This document shows, one piece after another, positions 8,630 to 17,945 of a stretch of DNA of 64,000 bases. Position numbers and translations under genes: made by a program. This stretch comes from Planctomycetota bacterium (GTDB taxonomy: Bacteria > Planctomycetota > JAJSAM01 > JAJVHW01), in the NCBI GenBank assembly GCA_024280885.1, contig JAJRPF010000052.1, forward strand, positions 59,225 to 123,224, written 5' to 3'. The notes beneath the pieces were generated by a model. That model saw nothing but the letters and a program-made list of their open reading frames with translations. It searched no databases and was not told where the DNA came from. Position 1 is the first letter of the stretch. Each line of letters starts with the position of its first letter.

Positions 8630-10842
8630 CCAGAGCGCGAGCGAGAGAAACGTCAACCGTCGCGGTATGCGGCCGGGTGGAGACCGTGTTCTACGCAAGC
8701 CCGCGATTCAGCGCCGGTCGCCTGCGCACGGACGACGGCAAGACCGTTTCCTTCGCTGGCGCGCTCATGGTCCAGCAGCACGACTCCGTGGTCCTGCACG
8801 GGACGTGGGAGCGTCACGCGAAGTACGGTCGCCAGCTCAAGGTCGTGCGCTTCACGTTCGACCAACGGATCACAGGCGAGGGCCTCGCGCACTTCCTCGC
8901 CAGCCACAAGGGCATCCGCGGCATCGGCCCCGTCAAGGCGCGCCGCATCGCTGAGGTCTTCGGTGACGAGTTCGACCGCGTGATCGACGAGGAGCCCGCG
9001 CGCGTCGCGGCGGTAGCCAAGGTGCCTCTCTCCGCCGCGATGACGCTGCGCGACGAGTGGCTCGGCACGCGGACGCTGAACTCCGCAATGACCTGGCTTG
9101 CCTCGTTCCAGCTCACGCACTACCAGATGACGACGCTCATCGAGAAGTTCGGGAACGCCGTGGTCACGGTGCTGAAGACCGACCCCTACCTGCTCGTCCG
9201 CGAGGTCCCCGGCTTCGGGTTCAAGCGGGTGGATCTCGTGGCGCGCAAGATGGGGACGCCGAAGGAGCACCCATCGCGTCTGCGCGCGGGCATCGTCCAC
9301 TGCGTGGCCGAGCGGCTCGGCCGCGGCGACTGCTGGATCGAGTACGAGGACCTCCTCGACCTCGCGAACATCCTCCTGGTCCTCGATGTCGCGGACAGCC
9401 GGAACCGCATCGAGCGGGCGCTCGACTCGCTGATCGCGGAGGGCGCGCTGGCGTGCGTCTCGGTCGGCGGGAGGTTCCTGGTCGCGCAGCCGGCGATGCA
9501 CCGGATGGAGTGCGACCTCGCCGAGATATTCGCGGCGCGCGGCCGCGGGAACCCACACTTCCCCCCGGACGATCTCGACGAACTGGTCGATGCCGCGGGG
9601 TCTGACCTGAATGAGTGCCAGCAGCGTGCTCTCGAGGCCAGCGCTCGGGAGAACGTCGTCCTCATCTGCGGCGGGGCCGGCGCGGGGAAGACGTTCACCA
9701 TCGCCGCGATCACGCGGATGTACGAGACCGCCGGGCTGGACGTCGTGCTCGCCGCGCCGACCGGGAAGGCGGCCAAACGGATCGAGCAGGTCGTTGGCCG
9801 CGAGGCCATGACGATCCACCGGTTGCTGGGGTTCAACGGACACGCCTACTCAGCCGGGCCCGACGAACCGATCGAAGCCGACGTCGTCATCGTGGACGAG
9901 GTGTCGATGGTGGACGTGCCGCTCGCGTGGCGGCTCTTCCAGGCGCTCGACCTCCGCCGCACGTGCGTAGTCCTGGTCGGCGACCACAATCAGCTTCCGC
10001 CCGTCGGCCCGGGGAACCTGCTGCGCGATCTGATCGAGCGCCGGCCTTGCCCGACCGTCGTGCTCGACCAGGTCGTCCGCCAGGCGGGCGTTCTCAAGGA
10101 GAACTCGCTCGCGATTCTGACGGGCGACGTGCGCGCGACGGCGACGGCCGGGCCGGACGGGCGGCCGCCCTGGATCGCGTTGAACCGCCGGTCCAACATC
10201 CTCGACGTCCAGCACTGCGTTCTGGAGCTCTTCGAGTCCGCGCTTGTCGAGCGGCTGCGCTTCGATCTCCTCGCCGAAGTACAACTCCTGACGCCGACCC
10301 ACAAGGGCCCGCTCGGCACAGAGGCGCTGAATGTGCTCCTGCAGCGCCTCGTGCAGCGCAAGCTCCACGGCGTCACGGTCACGCCGCCCGCGCCGGGACG
10401 GCGGCCCCGACTCCTGCTTCGCGACCGCGTCATTCAGACGCGGAACAACTATGACCTGGGTGTGATGAACGGCGCGATCGGGATCGTGACCGAGATCGGT
10501 CCGCGCCGCGGCGAACTCACCGTGCGCTTCGACCACGCGGACATCGCCTACACGCCCGAGAACGAGGGAGTGCGCGATCTCGCGCTCGCCTACGCGCTCA
10601 CGATCCACAAGAGTCAGGGGAGCGAGTATCCGTGCGCCGTGATCATCGTCCACAAGGCGCACTCCTTCATGCACCACCGCAACCTCCTCTACACCGGCGT
10701 CACGCGAGCACGCGATGTCGCGATCCTGGTCGGTGACTCTTGGGGCATGCGGAACTGCGCCCAGAAGGAGAAGGTCGAGAAGCGCAAGACGTTCCTCTCC
10801 GTCCTGGATTTCCCGGTGGACTCCGCCCGAGGCCGTGGATGA
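8626..10842 (+). CDS. RecD-like SF1 DNA helicase
   Basis: GGAGAGKTFTIAAI, DVVIVDEVSMVD, VLVGDHNQLPPVGPGNLLRD, ALTIHKSQGSEYPCAVIIV, TGVTRARDVAILVGD. Starts by ATGA overlap at 8626. Confidence 0.93.
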   Translation: MTRARARETSTVAVCGRVETVFYASPRFSAGRLRTDDGKTVSFAGALMVQQHDSVVLHGTWERHAKYGRQLKVVRFTFDQRITGEGLAHFLASHKGIRGIGPVKARRIAEVFGDEFDRVIDEEPARVAAVAKVPLSAAMTLRDEWLGTRTLNSAMTWLASFQLTHYQMTTLIEKFGNAVVTVLKTDPYLLVREVPGFGFKRVDLVARKMGTPKEHPSRLRAGIVHCVAERLGRGDCWIEYEDLLDLANILLVLDVADSRNRIERALDSLIAEGALACVSVGGRFLVAQPAMHRMECDLAEIFAARGRGNPHFPPDDLDELVDAAGSDLNECQQRALEASARENVVLICGGAGAGKTFTIAAITRMYETAGLDVVLAAPTGKAAKRIEQVVGREAMTIHRLLGFNGHAYSAGPDEPIEADVVIVDEVSMVDVPLAWRLFQALDLRRTCVVLVGDHNQLPPVGPGNLLRDLIERRPCPTVVLDQVVRQAGVLKENSLAILTGDVRATATAGPDGRPPWIALNRRSNILDVQHCVLELFESALVERLRFDLLAEVQLLTPTHKGPLGTEALNVLLQRLVQRKLHGVTVTPPAPGRRPRLLLRDRVIQTRNNYDLGVMNGAIGIVTEIGPRRGELTVRFDHADIAYTPENEGVRDLALAYALTIHKSQGSEYPCAVIIVHKAHSFMHHRNLLYTGVTRARDVAILVGDSWGMRNCAQKEKVEKRKTFLSVLDFPVDSARGRG

Positions 10843-13544
10843 CTGCGGGCGCTCCTCCGGCCGCTGACGCGGCGATCGACCTCTTCCGGCGGCGGTTCCT
10901 CAACCGCACGGACTGCGTGGCGGTCCGGACCGACCGCGGCACGCCTCGTCCGGTGGACGCGAACGGCACGCTGGACGGGCTGCTGCGCGGACACCTGCTC
11001 GGCGACGCCGCGCCCATCGCCAAGGTCCGCTTTCGGAGCCGCGGCGGCGCGGGCGCAATGTCCGGCCGCTTCCGCATCGGGAGCTACTGCCCGGCGCCGG
11101 ACAACAGCACGCGTTGGCTCTGCCTCGACTTCGACGGCGCCGGCCACGCCGACGCTCTCGCGGATCCGGCGGCCGCAGCACGCGCGGCCTACGAGCGGTT
11201 CACCGCGGCGAGCCTTCCGGCCTACCTCGAGCGATCGGGGGGCGGAAACGGCTGGCACCTATGGTGCTTCTTCGATCCGCCGATCCCGGCCGCGAAGGCG
11301 CAGGCCCTGGGGCGAGCGCTCGCGCCGACGGATGCCCCCCTCGCCGACGGCGGAGTGGCGGACCCACTCTCCGCGCGCGGGATCGAGGTGTTCCCGAAGC
11401 AGGCGAAGATCAGGAAGAACGGTTACGGGAACCTCGTGTGGCTTCCCTGGTGGGACGGCGCTCCGGAGGGCGCCAACCTGTTCTACCGCCCGGGAGATAC
11501 CGGCAGCTTCGATCCCTTCACGCCCGAGGACCTCGACGTCGCGGACGCGGCCGCCGTCGCGCACGTGTTGGCCGACGTGGCGGCGATGGAGACTGCGGTG
11601 GCCCCGGGCGCCGATGCGAACACATCCTCCGAACACGGCGCAACGTGGGCGGACTGGCGGCGCCATGCGCTCGCTGCGCTTCCGGTGGAGTCCGTCTACG
11701 GCACCTGGCTCACCGGCCGGTCGTCCGGTTCGGGGTGGATGGAGTGCCGGGACCCGTCGTCTCCCTCCGGCGACGCAAACCCCTCCGCGGGCGTGGCAGA
11801 CGGAACGGGCGATGCCGAGCGCGGCGCGTTCCACTCGTTCATCTCAGGGAAGACGAGCTCGGTCTTCGACTTCATGGTCGAGCACGGGATGGCGAGCGAC
11901 TTCCGCGCGGCGATGGCGCTCGTCGCCCGGCACTCGGGCGTCACGTTGCCGAAGCCATCCGCCGCTCCGCGCAACATCACCCGATCGCGTATCCGCGTCA
12001 ACAACCGCCAACTCCGCGACGTCCTCGCCGACGCATGGCGTGTCGTCCACGCGACGAACAAGCGCCCTGCGCTCTTCGTCCGCAGCGGCGTCTTGGTACG
12101 CCTCGGCGCGGCTGAGTCGGGGCCCCGCATCGAGACCGTCGAGGAGACCGCGATGTTCGGCCACCTCTTCCGGGTCGCGAACTGGGTCCGCGTCACGCAG
12201 GACGCCGTCCTCGACGCGCCGCCGCCCAGGGACGTCGCGCGCGACATGCTCGTCAACCCCGCCGACGAACTCCCGCCCCTCGACGCGATCGTCGCAACAC
12301 CGGTCTTCGACGCAGAGGGACGGCTGGTCTCCACGCCCGGCTACCACAAGCAGGCGCGGCTCTGGCTCCACCAAGCGCCGGGTCTCGACCTCGCGGCGGT
12401 GCCGGACCGGCCGACCGAGGAAGACGTGCGCGCTGCCCGCGAGGTCGTCCTCGACGAACTCCTCATCGACTTCCCGTTTGCGGCCTCCTCGGACCGCGCG
12501 CATGCAGTGGCGGCGCTCATCTTGCCCTTCGTTCGCCGCATGGTCAGCGGTTGCACCCCGATCCACCTCATCGAGGCGCCTACGCCCGGAAGCGGCAAGG
12601 GGCTCCTCGCCGACATCGTTGCGATCGTCGCGCTCGGCCGGCCCTGCGACCCGACCACCATCACGCGGGACGAGGACGAGGCGCGGAAGAAGATCACGTC
12701 GATCCTCGCCCGCGCGCAGCCGCTGATCCTGATCGACAACATCCGCCACGGGCTCGACTCCGCGCAGCTCGCGGCGGCGCTCACGGCCGAGACCTGGTCC
12801 GACCGGATACTCGGCCAGACGAAGATGATCGACCTCCCGAACCGGGCCACGTGGCTGGTCACCGCCAACAACCCGAAGCTCTCCCTGGAGATCGCACGGC
12901 GTTGCGTGCGCGTGCGACTCGATCCAAAACGCGACCGCCCCTGGGAACGCACGGGCTTCAAGCACGCGCCACTCCGGGATTGGGCGCGACAGAACCGCGC
13001 GGCGCTCGTCCACGCTGTCCTCGTCCTGGTTCGGGCGTGGATCGCTTCGGGGCAGACACCGAGTACTCGGATGCTCGGCTCCTTCGAGAGTTGGGCAGGC
13101 GTCGTGGGCGGCATCCTCGCGCACGCCGGTATCGAGGGGTTCCTCGATGACACGGAGCAGCTCTACGAGCACGCGGACTCCGAAGGCCAGGAGTGGCGCC
13201 AGCTCGTCACGGCGTGGTGGGATCGACACGGCTGCCAGTGGGTGACGGCCCGTGATCTGCTCCACCTCGTCAGTGAGCAGGATCTCCTCGGCCACGTCGT
13301 GGGCGACAAGTCCGAGCGCTCTCAGCTCATCCGGCTGGGCCGCGCGCTCTCGGCAGCCCGCGATCGTCACTTCGGAGAGCACCGCATCGTGACCGGCCGC
13401 AATTCGAACACCAAGGCTGCGCAGTACCGGCTCGTCGCAGACGATGCTGCGGAGCCCGCGCCCACGAACGAACCGCCCGCTGCCACCCACGGGTTCGGCG
13501 ACGGTCTCGACAGTCTCTTCCCGTCCCTCACGGGGACGCCGTGA
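10839..13544 (+). CDS. TOTE-type archaeo-eukaryotic primase fused to AAA+ helicase-like domain
   Basis: LCLDFDGAGHADA..YLERSGGGNGWHLWCFFDPPIPAAKAQALGRAL...EVFPKQAKIRKNGYGNLVWLPWW; C-terminal AAA with EAPTPGSGKGLLADI and WLVTANNP. Confidence 0.8.
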   Translation: MTAGAPPAADAAIDLFRRRFLNRTDCVAVRTDRGTPRPVDANGTLDGLLRGHLLGDAAPIAKVRFRSRGGAGAMSGRFRIGSYCPAPDNSTRWLCLDFDGAGHADALADPAAAARAAYERFTAASLPAYLERSGGGNGWHLWCFFDPPIPAAKAQALGRALAPTDAPLADGGVADPLSARGIEVFPKQAKIRKNGYGNLVWLPWWDGAPEGANLFYRPGDTGSFDPFTPEDLDVADAAAVAHVLADVAAMETAVAPGADANTSSEHGATWADWRRHALAALPVESVYGTWLTGRSSGSGWMECRDPSSPSGDANPSAGVADGTGDAERGAFHSFISGKTSSVFDFMVEHGMASDFRAAMALVARHSGVTLPKPSAAPRNITRSRIRVNNRQLRDVLADAWRVVHATNKRPALFVRSGVLVRLGAAESGPRIETVEETAMFGHLFRVANWVRVTQDAVLDAPPPRDVARDMLVNPADELPPLDAIVATPVFDAEGRLVSTPGYHKQARLWLHQAPGLDLAAVPDRPTEEDVRAAREVVLDELLIDFPFAASSDRAHAVAALILPFVRRMVSGCTPIHLIEAPTPGSGKGLLADIVAIVALGRPCDPTTITRDEDEARKKITSILARAQPLILIDNIRHGLDSAQLAAALTAETWSDRILGQTKMIDLPNRATWLVTANNPKLSLEIARRCVRVRLDPKRDRPWERTGFKHAPLRDWARQNRAALVHAVLVLVRAWIASGQTPSTRMLGSFESWAGVVGGILAHAGIEGFLDDTEQLYEHADSEGQEWRQLVTAWWDRHGCQWVTARDLLHLVSEQDLLGHVVGDKSERSQLIRLGRALSAARDRHFGEHRIVTGRNSNTKAAQYRLVADDAAEPAPTNEPPAATHGFGDGLDSLFPSLTGTP

Positions 13545-13810
13545 CGGGTCGCGCGCCGCTCCCAACCGCCTCGGCGGCGTCGCCCTTCGGCGAGCCGCTC
13601 GTCGATGCCGCCACGGTGGCTGCCTACCTCTCCGTGGACACCGCGACCGTCTATCGCCTCGCCAAGAAGTCGGCGCTCCCAGCGATCGAGGTTGCGCCTC
13701 GCGTCCTGCGCTTCCGGCCAGACGACGTGCGCACGTTCCTCGACCGCAGGACGAGAAAGGCCGCCACTCCGGGGCGAGTCACGCGCCTGCTTGGAAACAC
13801 CCGTGCGTAA
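13541..13810 (+). CDS. Excisionase/HTH_17-type DNA-binding protein
   Basis: LVDAATVAAYLSVDTATVYRLAKKSALPAIEVAPRVLRFRPDDVRTFLDRR; GTG start overlaps primase stop (GTGA). Confidence 0.8.
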   Translation: MTGRAPLPTASAASPFGEPLVDAATVAAYLSVDTATVYRLAKKSALPAIEVAPRVLRFRPDDVRTFLDRRTRKAATPGRVTRLLGNTRA

Positions 13811-13907
13811 CCCGGTGGAACGAACTGGAGGTATCGGGACGCAAGAGCGTGCATCGGGAGCAAGCGTGCTCCGACTCCTGGGGCCCGCGGGCCCCGGAGA
13901 ACGCGAC

Positions 13908-15113
13908 GTGCGAACACAGACGAAGACAGAGAAGCCACGGAGATCGAAGCGTAGGCGCCGCTTCGGCAACATCTACTCCCGCAAGTGGGGTTCGGGCCGT
14001 CGGACCTGGTCGGCCAGATGGTTCTGCAAGACCGAGCGCCGCTGGATCACGCGGGCGTTCGAGACCGAGAAGGAAGCGAAGGACTTCCTCATCGAGATCG
14101 AGCGTCGCATCCTCGCCGACGCCTACGAGGTCCCGCCGACACTCGTCGAGACGACCGAGCCGAAGGAACCGGAGAAGCGGAACGGGCGCGTCCCGACGCT
14201 CGTCGAGTACGCCGACGACGTGATCGAGCGCCGCTTCGAGCCGGTGCTCGCCCCCGGAACGATCGGCGTCTACCGCGCCGCGCTTCGCGCCTGGAAGGCC
14301 TACTTCGGCAAGCGCGACGGGCAGCGCGCCGTGCGGCTCGACGAGATCACGCCCGCCCGCTGGCTCGACTACCGGGCCTGGCGTGCGAGGACGCGCAACT
14401 CCAGATACGGGAAGAAGACGACCGTCAGCGCGCGAACGTTGAACGCCGACCAGCAGAGCATCGTCCGCATCCTGAACGAGGCGATCCTCGACGGGCACAT
14501 CGAGACGAATCCGCTCGCGGGCATCAAGAAACTCCGCGAGACGCGCAGGCCTCGGCGCTACCTCACGAAGAAGGAACTCGGGACGCTGATCAGCAACTGC
14601 CCCGAGCACTTCAAGCCCTTCCTGCTGACGGCCATCTACACAGGTGCGCGCAAGGGGGAACTCACCGCGCTGCGCTGGTCGGACATCGACTTCACGGACG
14701 GGAAGATTTCGCTCTACAGGCCGAAGACCGGGACCGCCGACCTGCTCGACCTACACCCCGCCGTCGCGGCCGAACTCACGCGGCTGCGGGGCTCCCGCGA
14801 GAACGTCCGGCCCGACGACCACGTCTTCCTTTCCTGCCACGGGACGCCGTACAAGGAGATCCGCCGCTCCTGGGACCTGGCTCTCAAGGCCGCCGGGCTG
14901 AATGGCCGCAAGGGCCTGACGCCGCACAGCTTGAGGCACAGCTTCGCGACGCACTTCCTCCAGAACGGCGGCGCGGTCACCGACCTGCAGCAGCAACTCG
15001 GGCACGCCGAACTCGCGACGACGCAGATCTACGCGGCGGCGCTCAGCGGGCGGCGGCGGGATGCCGTGATGGCGCTCGACTTCGGGTCGCAATCGCAGTC
15101 CGAGTCGCCGTGA
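13908..15113 (+). CDS. Tyrosine recombinase/phage integrase
   Basis: AIYTGARKGELTALRWSDIDF, LTPHSLRHSFATHFLQNGGAVTDLQQQLGHAELATTQIYA. Start uncertain. Confidence 0.93.
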   Translation: MRTQTKTEKPRRSKRRRRFGNIYSRKWGSGRRTWSARWFCKTERRWITRAFETEKEAKDFLIEIERRILADAYEVPPTLVETTEPKEPEKRNGRVPTLVEYADDVIERRFEPVLAPGTIGVYRAALRAWKAYFGKRDGQRAVRLDEITPARWLDYRAWRARTRNSRYGKKTTVSARTLNADQQSIVRILNEAILDGHIETNPLAGIKKLRETRRPRRYLTKKELGTLISNCPEHFKPFLLTAIYTGARKGELTALRWSDIDFTDGKISLYRPKTGTADLLDLHPAVAAELTRLRGSRENVRPDDHVFLSCHGTPYKEIRRSWDLALKAAGLNGRKGLTPHSLRHSFATHFLQNGGAVTDLQQQLGHAELATTQIYAAALSGRRRDAVMALDFGSQSQSESP

Positions 15114-15282
15114 ACGTCGATGGGAATGTGGGCCTACTCGTGCCCCCTCCGGAGCGGACGCGAGTGACTCCGATCACACGCAGCGATCTCGGGCGCTTCG
15201 CGCCGACGCGCTGAACCGAGACGCGACTACACTCACGCCTCGCAACGGCGGCACTTCGCGTCGGAGCGCGGGAGGTTGAGAC

Positions 15283-16704
15283 ATGCGCGACGTTGTTCCC
15301 CGGATTGCTGTGATGGCGCTGGCTGTGGTCCTCTCCGCGTGCTCCGAGCCAACTGTGAATGCACGCGGATCCGACGAGGACCGGACGGCATCGATCACCG
15401 ATGTGAAGGACGCACTGCCGGAGGAACGCCGCGACGACTTCGAAGACGCGATGAAGAGCCTCGTGTTCGCCGATGTCGATGGCCTCGCTGGCTTGGCCGA
15501 CGCAGAGGGAATCCAACGACGCTTCAAGGACCGCATCCACGGCAAGACGGCAGAGGAGATCATTGCTGAGGCAGCGAAGGCGCGCGAGGAGAAGGCTGCG
15601 CGTGCGGCGCAGCGGGAGGCCGAACGCGACGCAGAGCGGCAGGCCCGGGAAGCCGAGCAGAAGAAGCGCGAACGCGAAGCTGCGCTCGCGGAAATCGAGG
15701 AACTCAGGAACCTACTGGACGGCTACCGCATCGATGTCGCCCAGCAACTCGTCGTGTTCGAGGCTTCATTCGGCACTCAGGATGGCGGCTTCATGTCGAT
15801 CGGTCGTGGGATGACGCTTGGCGTCCGGAACGACAGCAAGGAGGTCGTGTCCCACATCACCTTCGAGGGAGTTCTCGTCACTCCTGGACGCACGGTGCCC
15901 TGGGTAGATGACGACTTCAGCTACGAGGTGCCCGGGGGGCTGGAGCCCGGAGAGACGCGCGAGTTGAACCTCTCGACCGGATTCTCAGGCGAATGGTCGT
16001 CGGCACCACGGGATCGAGCAGACATGGTCTTTGTCGTCCGCGCAGTCGAGCTTCGCGGCGCCGGGGAGAAGGCGCTCACCGGAGAACGTCTTGGCGAACG
16101 GAAGGAGAAGCGACTCCGTGCGCTGATCGCGTCAATCGACGATCCCGAAACAGCCACCGTCCTGTCCGTACTCGACGGCCATCGCGAGGCACGTCAGGGA
16201 TGGATCGCCGCAGCCAGCCGCGACGCCGTCCTGCGGGAAGTCGCGGGACTGCGTGAGAAGCGTGATGGCGCCCGCGCCGCGGAAGCGCAGCGCGGGAAGT
16301 TCGTCGTCGAGCGTGCGCGCTTCTACTGGCAGAAGGAGTTCATCGAGCAGCCTGTCATCGACATCACCGTCCGCAACGGCACGGCCAAGGCCGTGTCCCG
16401 CATCCACGCACACGGGATCGTGTCGAGTCCGGGACGAGAGACTTCCTGGCTCTCCGAGGACTTCAACTTCCGCGTGAACGGAGGGCTTGAGCCGGGGGAG
16501 TCGAAACAGACCAAGCTCTCGCCCAACCAGTTCGGAGCGTGGGGCAAGGCACCAAAGGACCGTGCTGACACGGTTCTGACTGTCACGATCTCCCGTCTCG
16601 ACGGCGACGACGGAGAGCGGCTGTTCCCGGCAGAGTGGAAGGACGCCGAGGCCGCGCGCCTGGCTGCTCTCGAAGCTGTCGCCTCGGAGCAAGGGTGGAA
16701 GTGA
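15283..16704 (+). CDS. Lipoprotein with coiled-coil-like region and two copies of a ~105-aa domain (prophage cargo)
   Basis: Signal/lipobox VVLSACSEP; AKAREEKAARAAQREAERDAERQ helix; repeats ...EVPGGLEPGETRELNLS..GEWSSAPRDRADMV and ...RVNGGLEPGESKQTKLSPNQFGAWGKAPKDRADTV. Confidence 0.8.
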   Translation: MRDVVPRIAVMALAVVLSACSEPTVNARGSDEDRTASITDVKDALPEERRDDFEDAMKSLVFADVDGLAGLADAEGIQRRFKDRIHGKTAEEIIAEAAKAREEKAARAAQREAERDAERQAREAEQKKREREAALAEIEELRNLLDGYRIDVAQQLVVFEASFGTQDGGFMSIGRGMTLGVRNDSKEVVSHITFEGVLVTPGRTVPWVDDDFSYEVPGGLEPGETRELNLSTGFSGEWSSAPRDRADMVFVVRAVELRGAGEKALTGERLGERKEKRLRALIASIDDPETATVLSVLDGHREARQGWIAAASRDAVLREVAGLREKRDGARAAEAQRGKFVVERARFYWQKEFIEQPVIDITVRNGTAKAVSRIHAHGIVSSPGRETSWLSEDFNFRVNGGLEPGESKQTKLSPNQFGAWGKAPKDRADTVLTVTISRLDGDDGERLFPAEWKDAEAARLAALEAVASEQGWK

Positions 16705-16731
16705 CTCACCGGGCCATCAGGCTCGTGCAAT

Positions 16732-16753
16732 GTGCAGCGGTAGTGCAGCGGTA
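16732..16753. repeat. Tandem 11-bp direct repeat GTGCAGCGGTA x2 near the attachment site
   Basis: GTGCAGCGGTAGTGCAGCGGTA at 16732-16753. Confidence 0.6.
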
Positions 16754-16833
16754 GCCGGATTCGGGCCGATTCAAGGGGTCCGCGACGGGCTCGCGAATCC
16801 GTCGTAACTCGCTCGTGAACCGCATGTTACGAA

Positions 16834-16910
16834 TGGTCGGGGCGAGAGGATTCGAACCTCCGGCCTCTTGCTCCCGAAGCAAGCACTCTGCCAGGCTGAG
16901 CTACGCCCCG
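16834..16910 (-). tRNA. tRNA-Pro (CGG anticodon), CCA encoded
   Basis: Reverse complement CGGGGCGTAGCTCAGCCTGGCAGAGTGCTTGCTTCGGGAGCAAGAGGCCGGAGGTTCGAATCCTCTCGCCCCGACCA; all four arms fold; anticodon loop TTCGGGA. Confidence 0.95.
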
Positions 16911-17093
16911 ACCGGAGCGTCGATCCACGGGTTCGGCAACGGGATTTGGCCGAGTTGGGATCGCGAAGGGCGTGAACGTAGGGGACGGGTCGGTGGGTGG
17001 TGCAGATTTTCCGGCCCTATTCGCTCCGGCATTGTCTGGCGTGGCGCGGTCCGGCGCGGTGGTGTCTGCTGGGGGCGGCGCTAACCGGGGCCG

Positions 17094-17603
17094 CTACGCC
17101 GGGTCGGGGATCGGGGCGGTGCGGGCGGAGAGCTCTTGGTCGATGAGGAGAATGCCGCGGCCGTCGGCGCCGACTAGGCGGAGGCGGCTGACGACGTCGG
17201 AGACGTTCGCTTCTTCTTCGACCTGCTCGTTGACGAACCACTGCAGGAAGGCGTTGGCGGCGTGGTCGCGGACCTCCATGACGGTGTCGACGAGGGCGTT
17301 GATGCGACGGCTGACCTCGCACTCATGGGCGTAGGCGGCCTCGAAGACTTCGAGCGGCGACTCCCACTCGTGGCGCGGGGCGTCGATGGCCTCGAGGCGG
17401 ACATCGCCGCCGCGATCCAGCACGAAGTCGAAGAACTTCATGACGTGCAGACGCTCTTCTTCGGCCTGCTGGCGCATCCAGTTGCCGAAGCCGCGGAGGC
17501 CCTGCTGCTCGCACCACGCGGCCATCGAGAGATAGAGGTAACTGGAAGCCATCTCGAATTGGATGTGCTGATTGAAGTCGCGCTGGAGGCTCTCGGCGAT
17601 CAT
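17094..17603 (-). CDS. Ferritin
   Basis: FNQHIQFEMASSYLYLSMAAWCEQQGLRGFGNWMRQQAEEERLHVMKFFDFVLDRGGDVRL...EQVEEEANV; canonical ferritin. Confidence 0.95.
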   Translation of the reverse strand: MIAESLQRDFNQHIQFEMASSYLYLSMAAWCEQQGLRGFGNWMRQQAEEERLHVMKFFDFVLDRGGDVRLEAIDAPRHEWESPLEVFEAAYAHECEVSRRINALVDTVMEVRDHAANAFLQWFVNEQVEEEANVSDVVSRLRLVGADGRGILLIDQELSARTAPIPDPA

Positions 17604-17945
17604 GGGGCTTCTCCGGTGGGGACGTCCGACTGGCGGCGTTCCAGCCGCCGCCGCGGGGCGACGGGTGATCCTTCATTGTACGCGAGTGGGGCCGCGATCT
17701 GGAGTCGATCCGGAGGCTGCGGGTCGCGGAACCGGGCTGCTGGAGGCTTCGGCGATTGTGTCAGGCATCGCAGGCTCGAAGAGACGATCGCGCTCACGTT
17801 CCAGGCTCGGCATTCCGATGAGCAATCGAACGTCCCGTGGCGCATCGGTAGCCCCGAGCGAGCGCCCGTGGAGTGGAGTCTTACGAGTGACCTCATCTGA
17901 TCCGAGCCTGACGATCGAGAACGCCCCGCGCGGGAGTGTGTCCGC

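Noticed and set aside
11844-13565. 573-aa - strand ORF opposite the primase-helicase
   Set aside because: Shadow ORF; the + strand frame has recognisable primase and ATPase motifs.
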